A stretch of 64,000 nt of DNA from the NCBI RefSeq assembly GCF_003019275.1, contig NZ_CP027848.1:1798001-1862000 (forward strand). The letters run 5' to 3'. How positions within the stretch are numbered: position 1 is the stretch's first letter; each line of letters starts with the position of its first letter. Of this stretch, positions 9,134 through 17,460 are shown piece by piece. This DNA is from Staphylococcus muscae. GTDB lineage: Bacteria; Bacillota; Bacilli; Staphylococcales; Staphylococcaceae. The translations under genes and the position numbers were made by a program. The notes beneath the pieces were generated by a model. That model was not told the DNA's origin and made no database searches. It was given only the letters and a program-made list of their open reading frames with translations.

Positions 9134-9930
9134 TATAAATCAGGTGTTTGATTGTGTACATGATCACTTCTATAAGTTGTTTCATTTGCTTGATGACGTT
9201 CTGACAAAGTCTTAATGCGTTGTGGTTGTTGTGTTGAATGCAAGTTTGATTGTGTTTGTTGCTTCTTCTTATCTTCTTTTTGTGTTTGTTTTAATTGTTT
9301 TTTTAATGCCTTTTGGCGTTTTTCACGTACTTTCTCTTCAGCTTGGTGACGTTTTTGAATGTTTTTTTGAAGCTTTTTATCTAACTTTCCAACCTTTTTC
9401 TTATTTTTCTTGGCAATTTTGTCACCATGCGCTTCTACTTCTGGCTCAACTGTGGTTGGTTCAAAGCCCACTTGCTTCGAGTATTTTTGCATACGTTGTA
9501 AGTCTTTCTTCATTTGTTTTTGACGGTGCGCTTGTGCTTTTTCTTCAGCTTTATGACGCTTATCCATCACTTTTTGAAGTTTTTTATCTAGTTTTTGAAT
9601 GTCCTTGCTATTTTCTTTGGCAAGTTCTTCACCACGTGCATGAACATTTTCGGGGCGCATCGCACGTTCAGCCGCTTCAGCTTGTTTCACAGCTTTTTTA
9701 TAATCATGTTTTGCTTTTTTGGCTTTGACATGAGATTTTACTTTGTGTGTACGATCAACAACACCCTCTTTTACGTGTACTGCAGCATGTCCTGTTTTAA
9801 CTGCTGCCGTTTTTGATGACTCTGCTAATTTTTGAACGTCTGGATGTTCTTTGAATTTTTTACGTTCTAATATGAGTGGTACTAAGAAGACAGGAAGTAC
9901 AGTGATGATCATTTTGATAGTTTTATTCAT
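9133..9930 (-). CDS. Lys-rich repetitive coiled-coil protein with N-terminal membrane segment
   Basis: The 265-residue protein starts at 9930, where TGGAGGC stands upstream, not at the longer 9996 frame. Residues 5-22 (IKMIITVLPVFLVPLILE) form one membrane segment. The rest is extremely rich in Lys, Glu, Gln and Ala and predicted to be helical. Two diverged copies of a module of about 45 residues are visible, one containing KLDKKLQKVMDKRHKAEEKA and one containing KLDKKLQKNIQKRHQAEEKV. The C-terminus is Gln/His/Thr-rich. This is a membrane-anchored, strongly basic coiled coil, possibly binding nucleic acid or anionic wall polymer. No family recognised. Confidence 0.7.
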   Translation of the reverse strand: MNKTIKMIITVLPVFLVPLILERKKFKEHPDVQKLAESSKTAAVKTGHAAVHVKEGVVDRTHKVKSHVKAKKAKHDYKKAVKQAEAAERAMRPENVHARGEELAKENSKDIQKLDKKLQKVMDKRHKAEEKAQAHRQKQMKKDLQRMQKYSKQVGFEPTTVEPEVEAHGDKIAKKNKKKVGKLDKKLQKNIQKRHQAEEKVREKRQKALKKQLKQTQKEDKKKQQTQSNLHSTQQPQRIKTLSERHQANETTYRSDHVHNQTPDL

Positions 9931-10015
9931 ATTCGTTGCCTCCATTTGATTAATTGATAAATACTTTATACCCAATGTACCATAAAATAAACACACATAC
10001 CCATTAAGAAGATAT

Positions 10016-10085
10016 GGAAGAAGCGTTTAGCATTCGAGCAGAATTTGAATAATGAATAAAATTGCTTTTTGATTTTGTGGAATAC
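10016..10085. repeat. Dispersed intergenic repeat, copy 1
   Basis: This stretch matches 38078-38150 closely. Both contain AGAAGCGTTTAG, GAGCAGAATT, GATGAATAAAAT (AATGAATAAAAT here) and GCTTTTTGATTTT in the same order and spacing. It lies between uppP and the coiled-coil gene. Confidence 0.65.
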
Positions 10086-10091
10086 TAGCAA

Positions 10092-10128
10092 TAAAAAAAC
10101 ACCGACGTCTATGAATGACGCCGATGTC
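10092..10128 (-). terminator. Terminator after uppP
   Basis: On the minus strand, ACATCGGCGTC pairs with GACGTCGGTGT around ATTCATA, then seven T. Confidence 0.85.
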
Positions 10129-10146
10129 AAAATATTATTTCACTCA

Positions 10147-10998
10147 TTATAAGATTACGTAGTAAACGACTGCGATGACTACAACAAGTACGATACGGTA
10201 AATGGCAAATGGTATTAACTTCACATTTTGAATTAATTTCAAGAAGAGCTTGATTGAAATAAAACCAACGACAAATGCTGCTAAAAAGCCGATGATATAG
10301 AATGGAATATGTGATAAGTCAATATAATCATAATGTTTCACAATTGATAATGTGCTTGCTGCTAACATAACAGGTACGGCCATAATAAATGTGAAATCAG
10401 ATGCAGATTTATGATCTAATTTCATGAGTACCCCTGTCGAGATTGTAGAACCAGAGCGTGAAAAACCTGGCCACATTGCAACGGCTTGTGAGAGACCAAT
10501 TACAAATGCTTGAAAGTATGAAATCTCATCAACAGATACCGTGTTGCGCACATTGCGACTGTATCTATCTGCAATAATCATATAAACAGCACCTAAAAAC
10601 AGTCCAATAAGTACTGTTGGTAAACTGAATAGATACTTTTCGATTAAGTCATCAAATAACAAACCAAGAACGCCGGCAGGAATCATCCCGACAAGAATGT
10701 GTGTTAATTTTAAGCGTTTTGGCTTTGAACGAAGACCTGCTTGGTGTGTCGGTGCGTATTTCCCAATGTGAAACATTTCCAAGTATTTATGGCGGAAGAT
10801 CCAAGCTGCCGCAAAAACAGAACCGAGTTGGATGACGATTTTGAATGTAAAGGCTGATTCAGACCCTAAAAATTCGGTTGATTTTAACCACATATCGTCT
10901 ACTAAAATCATATGACCTGTTGAAGAAACAGGGGCAAACTCTGTGAGTCCTTCTACAATTCCAAGTATTAGTGCTTTAATCAGTTCAAAAAATAGCAT
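10147..10998 (-). CDS. uppP: Undecaprenyl-diphosphatase (UppP/BacA)
   Basis: The 283-residue integral membrane protein carries the two UppP motifs: GIVEGLTEFAPVSSTGHMIL near residue 15-32, with the catalytic Glu residues, and PGFSRSGSTIS near residue 175. It removes the distal phosphate of C55 pyrophosphate to recycle the lipid carrier for peptidoglycan and teichoic acid synthesis, and overproduction gives bacitracin tolerance. The ATG has GAGGAA upstream. It is monocistronic, framed by its own terminator and by a long hairpin upstream. Confidence 0.95.
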   Translation of the reverse strand: MLFFELIKALILGIVEGLTEFAPVSSTGHMILVDDMWLKSTEFLGSESAFTFKIVIQLGSVFAAAWIFRHKYLEMFHIGKYAPTHQAGLRSKPKRLKLTHILVGMIPAGVLGLLFDDLIEKYLFSLPTVLIGLFLGAVYMIIADRYSRNVRNTVSVDEISYFQAFVIGLSQAVAMWPGFSRSGSTISTGVLMKLDHKSASDFTFIMAVPVMLAASTLSIVKHYDYIDLSHIPFYIIGFLAAFVVGFISIKLFLKLIQNVKLIPFAIYRIVLVVVIAVVYYVIL

Positions 10999-11100
10999 AA
11001 AAAATTCCTCTTCATTCTATTTAATTTCTTTGCACATCATAGCATACCATAATGTGACGTATCTGTTGAGCCTAAATCATTCAGACCAAAGTATGAAATA

Positions 11101-11135
11101 TGCGCCCATTTAAACCTTTTGTTTAAATGGGCGCA
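11101..11135 (-). terminator. Perfect 15-bp hairpin after mgrA
   Basis: TGCGCCCATTTAAAC pairs exactly with GTTTAAATGGGCGCA around a 5-nt loop. The flanks are A/T-rich rather than a pure T run. It lies between mgrA and uppP, both on the minus strand, and probably ends mgrA transcription. Confidence 0.65.
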
Positions 11136-11187
11136 TCATATAATATATATAAAGCTAGGTGATGCCTAATTTTTTTGCTAGATGGCG

Positions 11188-11637
11188 TTAGTGTTCGTTT
11201 TTGTTTGCTTCACTAAAGCCATTAATCACTTTTTCGAGCAAAATGTTTAATTCTTGGATTTCATCAAGTGTTAATGAAGATGCTTTCGCTACAAATGTAG
11301 CAGCATCACAGAGTTGTGATTCCATCGCACTACTCTTATCTGTGAGATGAACGAAAACTTCTCGTTGATCTACTTCAGAACGCTCACGTTTAATTAAATC
11401 CATGTTTTCCATGCGTTTAAGCAATGGGGACACTGTACCAGTATCAAGGGCAAGGTCTGTCACGATCTTCTTTACGTTTACAGGTGATTCTTGCCATAAT
11501 ATTTCAAGTACTAAATATTGTGGGTATGTGATACCGTGTTCTTTAAAAATCATATTCGAGTAATATCGATTTACTTGTCGTTGTGCATTATAAAGGTTAA
11601 AGCACACTTGACCTTTCAAGTTGAGATAGTTAGACAT
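11188..11637 (-). CDS. mgrA: MarR-family global regulator MgrA
   Basis: The 149-residue protein closely follows S. aureus MgrA as I remember it: [18 protein letters not shown] with redox Cys12, [20 protein letters not shown], and the recognition region [38 protein letters not shown]. MgrA senses oxidation and phosphorylation through Cys12 and controls autolysis, capsule, virulence factors and efflux pumps including norA, which lies about 5 kb away in this window. The ATG has GGAGGAG upstream. It is divergent from the COG0523 GTPase gene. Confidence 0.93.
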   Translation of the reverse strand: MSNYLNLKGQVCFNLYNAQRQVNRYYSNMIFKEHGITYPQYLVLEILWQESPVNVKKIVTDLALDTGTVSPLLKRMENMDLIKRERSEVDQREVFVHLTDKSSAMESQLCDAATFVAKASSLTLDEIQELNILLEKVINGFSEANKNEH

Positions 11638-11860
11638 CAGTATTCTCCTCCAGATAATTTATCCGTTTTCTCTCATTTGTTAAATTGTGTTTTGCCCGTA
11701 TTAGTGAGTTTTCATGAAACAGTAGTGCTAAGTTTGATACTATTGTAAGATGATAGTATCCGGTCATTTTAGAAGATAGTGCAACTATTTGCAAGTTAAA
11801 ACTCTAAAACAACATACATATTATAACAGATTTATAAAAATTTTTAAGCGAGGGATATTT

Positions 11861-12784
11861 GTGGACAATAAAAATTCAAATATTACGATTGTCAGTGGTT
11901 TTCTTGGTAGCGGGAAGACTACTTTCTTAAATCAGTATATGAATAAAATATTAGAAGAAAATAATCGAGTAGCACTCATCGTAAACGAATTTGGCAATTT
12001 TGACGTCGATAGCCATATTCTAGATAAAACAGCACTATCAGTTTCAATGCTACAAGGGTGTATTTGTTGTGATTTACAAGATGATCTTGTTGCGCAGTTA
12101 CATCAACTTTCTAAACAAGGTGCCTCACATGTAGTGATAGAAGCAACAGGTATAGCCAATCCAATAGAGATGTTATCTGCATGTCAAGATCCAATGATTG
12201 CACATTTATATGAACCACCAACAGTTATTACAGTAGTAGATAGTGTACGTTTGTTGAATCATCAACACACAACGGAAGCGACAGAGACACTGATGCACGA
12301 TCAGATTCGAGCTAGTCAACGCTTAGTATTGAGTAAGGTAGACCTACTGGAATTGGATGCACAGCGTGCACAAGTGATAGAACAAGTAGCTCAAATTGCG
12401 CCACATAGTCAAATTGATATTGCACTCAATGGTACGGTTCAAGAAACTGTCAAAGAGCGGACACTTTCATCACCAGTACAACATGAATCATCGACACATC
12501 CACACGCACATTATGAAGTAATAAGTTATCGCTTCACTCACCCTGTTTCACGAGAACAGTTGATTCAGTTTATTTTAAACATACCTGATACCATTTTGAG
12601 AATGAAGGGATATATCCAATTTCGTGATGTACCGAATGAAACGTTTCTATTACAATATTCAAGTGGCTTGCCGTCTTTAGAGAGTGTCGGGGAAGTTCGC
12701 TTGCCGACTACCGTTGTTATCATCGGTGAAAAACTAGATAAGCCTGCGCTGAAAAATAAGTTAGAACTGTTACAATTTGGTTAA
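11861..12784 (+). CDS. COG0523 (CobW/YciC-like) GTPase, putative metallochaperone
   Basis: The protein of about 307 residues has a Walker A GFLGSGKTTFL, the metal-binding GCICC (CxCC) motif, EATGIANP, LSKVDLLE as the GTP-base motif, and a C-terminal CobW_C domain after a His-containing linker (HPHAHYEV). These G3E GTPases deliver metals, often zinc. The frame is open back to 11789, but those residues are not family-like. GTG 11861, with GCGAGGGA upstream, places the G1 motif at the usual distance. Start choice is moderately sure. Confidence 0.8.
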   Translation: MDNKNSNITIVSGFLGSGKTTFLNQYMNKILEENNRVALIVNEFGNFDVDSHILDKTALSVSMLQGCICCDLQDDLVAQLHQLSKQGASHVVIEATGIANPIEMLSACQDPMIAHLYEPPTVITVVDSVRLLNHQHTTEATETLMHDQIRASQRLVLSKVDLLELDAQRAQVIEQVAQIAPHSQIDIALNGTVQETVKERTLSSPVQHESSTHPHAHYEVISYRFTHPVSREQLIQFILNIPDTILRMKGYIQFRDVPNETFLLQYSSGLPSLESVGEVRLPTTVVIIGEKLDKPALKNKLELLQFG

Positions 12785-12862
12785 CGTCTAGCCAGCGCAT
12801 GCATTATAAGCAGACATTCGTTACAATTTAATTAAACAATCATTATTCTTGAGGTGAAACAA

Positions 12863-13771
12863 ATGAAAAAAATTAAAATTAATCAACATGTTTCATATTC
12901 TAACTTAATACAAGGCTTTTATCGTGCAGATAAATGGCAGATGTCCACACAAGAGATGAACCGTTTTCTACATGAACTTGTTGAACGTGGTATCACGACA
13001 ATGGATCATGCAGATATTTATGGAAAGTATACGGTTGAAAAGATGTTTGGTGAGGCGTTGGCTTTATCACCTGAACTGCGTGATCAAATTCAGTTAGTAA
13101 CGAAATGTGGAATTGTACAGCCGAATGATATTTATCCAGATCAAACGGCACATCGCTATGACTTGAGCGAGACACATATTAAGCGTTCGGTAGAGAGATC
13201 ATTGCAACAATTACAAGTGGATTATATAGATACGCTACTGATTCATCGCCCATCTCCGTTGATGAAACCATGTCAAATTACAGATGCACTTAAATCATTA
13301 GTGGATGAAGGGAAAATACGTGCGTTTGGTGTTTCTAACTTTAGACGTTCGCAATATGAGTTGTTGAATGACTGTCTTAAAGACGATCGTTTCCATATTG
13401 CGGTCAATCAAGTGGAAGTATCTCCGTATATGTTGCAATCATTCCATGATGGGACATTAGATGATATGTATAAAGATAAAGTCAAAATTATGGCGTGGGG
13501 CCCATTTGCTGGAGGGCGTTTGTTTGATAAAGACGATGAGACGGCACAGCGAGTGTTACCTGTATTGCAACGTATTGCGAAAGCACATGATACATCAGTA
13601 GAAGCAATTGTTGTAGCATGGTTAACAAGACATCCTGCAACGATTATGCCGATATTAGGTACACATCGTTTAGATCGTGTGGATGCAGCGATTGCAGGAT
13701 TAGATGTAACACTCCATGATCAAGAATGGTTTGACATCTATACAGCAGCTCAAGGATATGATATACCATAA
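12863..13771 (+). CDS. Aldo/keto reductase
   Basis: The 302-residue TIM-barrel NADPH-dependent oxidoreductase shows the catalytic tetrad context: DHADIYG with Asp and Tyr, VTKCGI with Lys, and LLIHRPSP with His. VNQVEVSPY and the C-terminal MPILGTHRLDRV for the NADPH phosphate site follow. It resembles the YdhF branch (AKR12-like) of Firmicutes. The ATG at 12863 is preceded by GAGGTG; a GTG at 12854 lies inside that ribosome site. The carbonyl substrate is unknown. A small membrane protein gene follows. Confidence 0.88.
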   Translation: MKKIKINQHVSYSNLIQGFYRADKWQMSTQEMNRFLHELVERGITTMDHADIYGKYTVEKMFGEALALSPELRDQIQLVTKCGIVQPNDIYPDQTAHRYDLSETHIKRSVERSLQQLQVDYIDTLLIHRPSPLMKPCQITDALKSLVDEGKIRAFGVSNFRRSQYELLNDCLKDDRFHIAVNQVEVSPYMLQSFHDGTLDDMYKDKVKIMAWGPFAGGRLFDKDDETAQRVLPVLQRIAKAHDTSVEAIVVAWLTRHPATIMPILGTHRLDRVDAAIAGLDVTLHDQEWFDIYTAAQGYDIP

Positions 13772-13809
13772 GAGACGACAGATTAAGGGAATGAAATGGG
13801 GCAGTGACT

Positions 13810-14094
13810 ATGACTGAAAAAGAATACAAACAGCGTAATCAGTTTAGACTGTATGTTGTTGCATTACCGTACGTATTGTTCGGTTCGATTGTTGCACTTA
13901 TTCTTACGTTTGATCCTAGACCGATTTGGCTGGTAACAGTATTCGGAGTGTTCATGGTTTATAACGTAATGGCGACATTCGCAGCATTTTTATTTAAATA
14001 TGGCAAAGAAACACTCTATTTGTTATTTTTAACGATTTGCATAGCGGGTGCTTTTGGTTTCTTTATAAATACGCTATTTAAAGGTTTGAGCTAA
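13810..14094 (+). CDS. Small membrane protein, 94 aa
   Basis: Three hydrophobic helices are visible: LYVVALPYVLFGSIVALILTF, IWLVTVFGVFMVYNVMATFAAFLF and LYLLFLTICIAGAFGFFINTLF, with a charged N-terminus. ATG 13810 is preferred over GTG 13804. It lies 38 nt after the aldo/keto reductase, and a terminator follows. No family recognised. Confidence 0.7.
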   Translation: MTEKEYKQRNQFRLYVVALPYVLFGSIVALILTFDPRPIWLVTVFGVFMVYNVMATFAAFLFKYGKETLYLLFLTICIAGAFGFFINTLFKGLS

Positions 14095-14108
14095 GATATA
14101 CATGCATG

Positions 14109-14142
14109 TAGGTGATGCGTTTATCACCTATGTGCATTTTTT
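14109..14142 (+). terminator. Terminator before mdh
   Basis: TAGGTGAT pairs with ATCACCTA around GCGTTT, followed by TGTGCATTTTTTT. Confidence 0.7.
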
Positions 14143-14151
14143 TGATTTTAG

Positions 14152-14165
14152 AGTAAGCGCTTACA
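14152..14165 (+). promoter_or_regulatory. cre site (CcpA) upstream of mdh
   Basis: AGTAAGCGCTTACA is a nearly perfect palindrome and differs from the ideal TGTAAGCGCTTACA core by one base. It sits directly upstream of the -35 region (TTAAAT 14174-14179, 17-nt spacer, TATAAT 14197-14202), so carbon catabolite control of mdh is likely. Confidence 0.75.
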
Positions 14166-14235
14166 AATTTAAGTTAAATATCATAGATGACAATGTTATA
14201 ATAAATTTGAATGATAAGTAAGGGGGAATCATCAT

Positions 14236-15174
14236 ATGAAACGTAAAAAAGTATCGATTATCGGCTCTGGCCATACAGGAGCAACTTTGGCATTTATTAT
14301 TGCAACACAGGGAATTGCTGATGTGCTAATTGTTGACCGTGAGAAGAACGAGCAACCAATGAAGGGGAAGGCGCTGGATATTTTACAGAGTGGACCGATT
14401 CTTGGATTTGACACGAAAGTCTCATCCACTGTTGATTATGCCGATACAAAAGATTCGGATATTGTTGTGATTACAGCCGGTGTACCACGACGTCCAGGGA
14501 TGAGTCGAGATGATCTTGTTCAAACGAATGAAGAAATTATGGTAGAAGTGACAGAGAAAATTGTCCGTTATTCGCCTAACTGTACGATTATTGTTTTAAC
14601 AAATCCAGTTGATGCGATGACGTATACAGTATATAAAGCGTCAGGCTTCCCTAGTGAACGTGTTATCGGACAATCAGGTGTTTTAGATACAGCACGATTC
14701 AGTACGTTCATTGCTGAAGCGTTAGATGTTGCAGTCAAAGACGTTACAGGTCTCGTACTCGGTGGACATGGTGACACGATGGTTCCGCTTGTGCGTCATA
14801 GTCAAGTGAATGGTGTCCCGTTGACAGAGTTGATGCCACAAGAAGATATTGATGCGATTGTTGAGCGTACGCGTAATGGTGGTGCAGAAATTGTAAAACT
14901 TCTCGGTGATGGTTCAGCATACTACGCACCATCAGCAGCTATTTACGAGATGATTGAAGCAATATTATTTGATAAGAAGCGCTTAATTCCAGCTATTGCC
15001 TATTGTACAGGTCAGTTTGAGTTGGATGACTTGTACATTGGTGTACCAACGATTCTAGGAGCAAATGGTGTAGAACGTATTGTTGAACTATCATTGAATG
15101 AAGAAGAACGTGCAGAACTCGCACAATCTGCAGCATCTGTTGAAAAGGTAAAAAGGACATTACGTCAAAAGTAA
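14236..15174 (+). CDS. mdh: Malate dehydrogenase, LDH-like type
   Basis: The 312-residue NAD-dependent 2-hydroxyacid dehydrogenase has [11 protein letters not shown] (NAD binding), [13 protein letters not shown] (substrate loop) and [10 protein letters not shown] with the catalytic His. The second Arg in the loop, where lactate dehydrogenases have Gln, marks malate/oxaloacetate specificity. It interconverts malate and oxaloacetate and would complete the TCA cycle with NADH rather than through malate:quinone oxidoreductase. AAGGGGG precedes the ATG. A cre site and a good promoter stand upstream. As I recall, S. aureus relies on Mqo and lacks this gene. Confidence 0.9.
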   Translation: MKRKKVSIIGSGHTGATLAFIIATQGIADVLIVDREKNEQPMKGKALDILQSGPILGFDTKVSSTVDYADTKDSDIVVITAGVPRRPGMSRDDLVQTNEEIMVEVTEKIVRYSPNCTIIVLTNPVDAMTYTVYKASGFPSERVIGQSGVLDTARFSTFIAEALDVAVKDVTGLVLGGHGDTMVPLVRHSQVNGVPLTELMPQEDIDAIVERTRNGGAEIVKLLGDGSAYYAPSAAIYEMIEAILFDKKRLIPAIAYCTGQFELDDLYIGVPTILGANGVERIVELSLNEEERAELAQSAASVEKVKRTLRQK

Positions 15175-15197
15175 CAATATGAGTCGTGGATAACGAA

Positions 15198-15240
15198 GAA
15201 GGCTAGCAGTAAGTGAGTATTTACTGCTAGCCTTCTTCAT
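15198..15240. terminator. Bidirectional terminator between mdh and CPBP gene
   Basis: GAAGAAGGCTAGCAGTAA pairs with TTACTGCTAGCCTTCTTC around GTGAGTAT; an 18-bp stem. Confidence 0.85.
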
Positions 15241-15249
15241 ATGTTTTAT

Positions 15250-15960
15250 TTAAGTCATCTGTTGTAAAATGGCAATGAATGCAATACCATTATTCATCAT
15301 ATGGGTTACCATTGCAACAACGATGTTTCCGTTACTTTTCACATAAGTGATGGTGAACATTGCGCCGAGTAAAAGGTAAGGAATGATTTCGAGTGGAGAA
15401 TGTGCAGTTTGCATATGTAATAGCGCAAAAGATACAACGGATAGAATACTCATAAAGCCGACACCGAACTTCTTGCCGAGTTCTCCAATTAAAACGTGTC
15501 GAAATAACAGTTCTTCTGTCATCGGAGTAAGTATGACGATACCGAGAAACACAAAAGGTAGCCATATAGGTTGTTCGAAAAAGATCATCAAGCTATTTTG
15601 ATTGCCTGTATCTTTAAACTGCCATTGAGTGGGGAATTGTGTCATGATGGTCATAAAAATAGCATTAGACAGTAGATATCCAACATAGGTAAATACAATT
15701 AATTTGAAATGCTGACGTAAATTTTTGAGCTGAATTGCAAGCTTGGAACGAAATTGCTGACGATGTGATACGATTAAAAACAGAATGACCATAAGTGAAG
15801 TCAATATGATACCAAACATTAACATAATGGGTTCAGGAATACTAATATTTAATTGTGTAAATACAGTTAATATCATGAAAGGCAGAGTGATTTGACCTAA
15901 AATGTAAATCACAAATGCGCTTAGATCACGCCAGGCGACTTTTGATGATGTATGAAACAT
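15250..15960 (-). CDS. CPBP-family intramembrane glutamic endopeptidase
   Basis: The 236-residue protein has about seven to eight membrane helices. The Abi/CAAX-protease motifs are present: TEELLFRHVLIGEL with the paired catalytic glutamates, FALLHM, and VTHMMNNGIAF. Relatives in staphylococci include MroQ and SpdC, which act in peptide processing and surface display. This one cannot be matched to either with confidence. CTGGAGG precedes the ATG. It is divergent from norA. Confidence 0.85.
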   Translation of the reverse strand: MFHTSSKVAWRDLSAFVIYILGQITLPFMILTVFTQLNISIPEPIMLMFGIILTSLMVILFLIVSHRQQFRSKLAIQLKNLRQHFKLIVFTYVGYLLSNAIFMTIMTQFPTQWQFKDTGNQNSLMIFFEQPIWLPFVFLGIVILTPMTEELLFRHVLIGELGKKFGVGFMSILSVVSFALLHMQTAHSPLEIIPYLLLGAMFTITYVKSNGNIVVAMVTHMMNNGIAFIAILQQMT

Positions 15961-16149
15961 GTCTCAACCTCCAGTGTTTAGCTAGGATTAAGACATTACA
16001 ATCACAATCCCAGAAAATATATTTCTAAAATTTATTACTTATATTAAGCATTATATTATAGTTGAAAATAGCAAACAAACATCTTTATAACATATTCTTG
16101 TTAGTATATAATGTTTCAATGCACAATTTTGATAACGAGAGAGGTTTAT

Positions 16150-17307
16150 ATGAAGAAACAATTTATTATTTTATACATGAATATTTTCTTAGTGTTTCTT
16201 GGGATTGGTCTTGTCATCCCTGTACTGCCCGTCTATTTAAAAGATTTAGGTTTAACAGGGGCAGATCTTGGTGTGATGGTTGCTGCATTTGCACTTGCAC
16301 AGATGGTTATTTCCCCGTTTGGCGGTGCAATGGCAGATAAGCTTGGCAAGAAACTGATTATTTGTATCGGGCTCATTTTATTCAGTATTTCAGAATTTTT
16401 ATTTGCGGTAAGTCATACATTTTCTTTACTACTTGTTTCTCGCGTACTTGGTGGTTTCAGTGCGGGCATGATTATGCCTGGTGTAACTGGACTGATTGCT
16501 GATTTATCACCGATGCAAGATAAGGCAAGAAACTTCGGCTATATGTCAGCAATCATTTCTGCGGGCTTCATTCTTGGACCGGGAGCTGGTGGTTTTCTAG
16601 CAGAGATTTCACATCGTATGCCATTCTATTTTGCAGGGGCACTTGGCGTCTTGGCCTTTTTCGGGACGGTTATCTTTGTTCAGTCACCAAAACATGAAAC
16701 AACTCAAGGATTTGCATCTTTTGAAAAACCAGAACTTGAAAAAATACAGGTTAAACAATTCATTACGCCGGCTATTTTAACGTTAATCCTTGCATTTGGT
16801 TTGTCCGCATTTGAGACATTATTTCCACTTTACACAGCAGATAAGATAGATTTTCAACCAGCAGATATCTCAATTGCGATAACAGGTGGCGGTATTTTCG
16901 GTGCAATTTTCCAAGTGTTTTTATTCGATAAGATGATTCGTTATTTAAATGAACTCACGCTCATCGTTTATTCTCTCATTTATTCTGCATTCATTTTAGG
17001 TTTATTAATTTTTGCACATTCATATTGGCATGTTATGCTCATTTGTTTCATTGTATTTATCGGTTTCGACTTGATTCGACCAGCATTGACGAATTACTTT
17101 TCCAATATCGCAGGAAATCGACAAGGGTTTGCAGGTGGTTTAAACTCAACGTTTACGAGTATGGGGAACTTTATAGGGCCACTGATTGCAGGGAGTTTAT
17201 ATGATGTAAATATTGAATATCCTTTACTCATGTCGATATTGTTTATGTTAATGGGATGCATTGTCATTATGATTGAGAAAGTTATTAGAAAACGCTATAT
17301 TTCATAA
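16150..17307 (+). CDS. norA: MFS multidrug efflux pump NorA
   Basis: The 385-residue, 12-helix antiporter closely resembles S. aureus NorA from memory: LYMNIFLVFLGIGLVIPVLPVYLKDLGLTGADLGVMVAAFAL, MADKLGKKLIICIGLILFS (MFS motif A), GVTGLIADLSPMQDKARNFGYMSAII, and GFAGGLNSTFTSMGNFIGPLIAG. It exports fluoroquinolones, dyes and quaternary ammonium compounds with proton exchange. ATG 16150 has GAGAGAGG upstream. Regulators known for S. aureus norA include MgrA, encoded nearby. A terminator follows. Confidence 0.93.
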   Translation: MKKQFIILYMNIFLVFLGIGLVIPVLPVYLKDLGLTGADLGVMVAAFALAQMVISPFGGAMADKLGKKLIICIGLILFSISEFLFAVSHTFSLLLVSRVLGGFSAGMIMPGVTGLIADLSPMQDKARNFGYMSAIISAGFILGPGAGGFLAEISHRMPFYFAGALGVLAFFGTVIFVQSPKHETTQGFASFEKPELEKIQVKQFITPAILTLILAFGLSAFETLFPLYTADKIDFQPADISIAITGGGIFGAIFQVFLFDKMIRYLNELTLIVYSLIYSAFILGLLIFAHSYWHVMLICFIVFIGFDLIRPALTNYFSNIAGNRQGFAGGLNSTFTSMGNFIGPLIAGSLYDVNIEYPLLMSILFMLMGCIVIMIEKVIRKRYIS

Positions 17308-17328
17308 GTAAGTATCTAGGATATGTTA

Positions 17329-17377
17329 AAACGAGATGAGAAGGCAATGAAATCGATTGCTTTCTGTCTCGTTTTTT
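17329..17377 (+). terminator. Terminator after norA
   Basis: AACGAGATGAGAAGGCAAT pairs with ATTGCTTTCTGTCTCGTT, then a run of T. Confidence 0.8.
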
Positions 17378-17460
17378 ATGTGGAGTAGGTTAGCAACCAC
17401 CATAAAAATAGTTCGTGGTATAATGAGTGCAAATATTGAGATAAGAGGAGCGATTGAACG

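Noticed and set aside
9222..9728. 168-residue plus-strand frame
   Set aside because: It is the complement of the Lys-rich coiled-coil gene and has no ribosome site.
14236..15174. Annotation as L-lactate dehydrogenase
   Set aside because: The fold is LDH-like, but the substrate loop has Arg where lactate enzymes have Gln, which indicates malate dehydrogenase.
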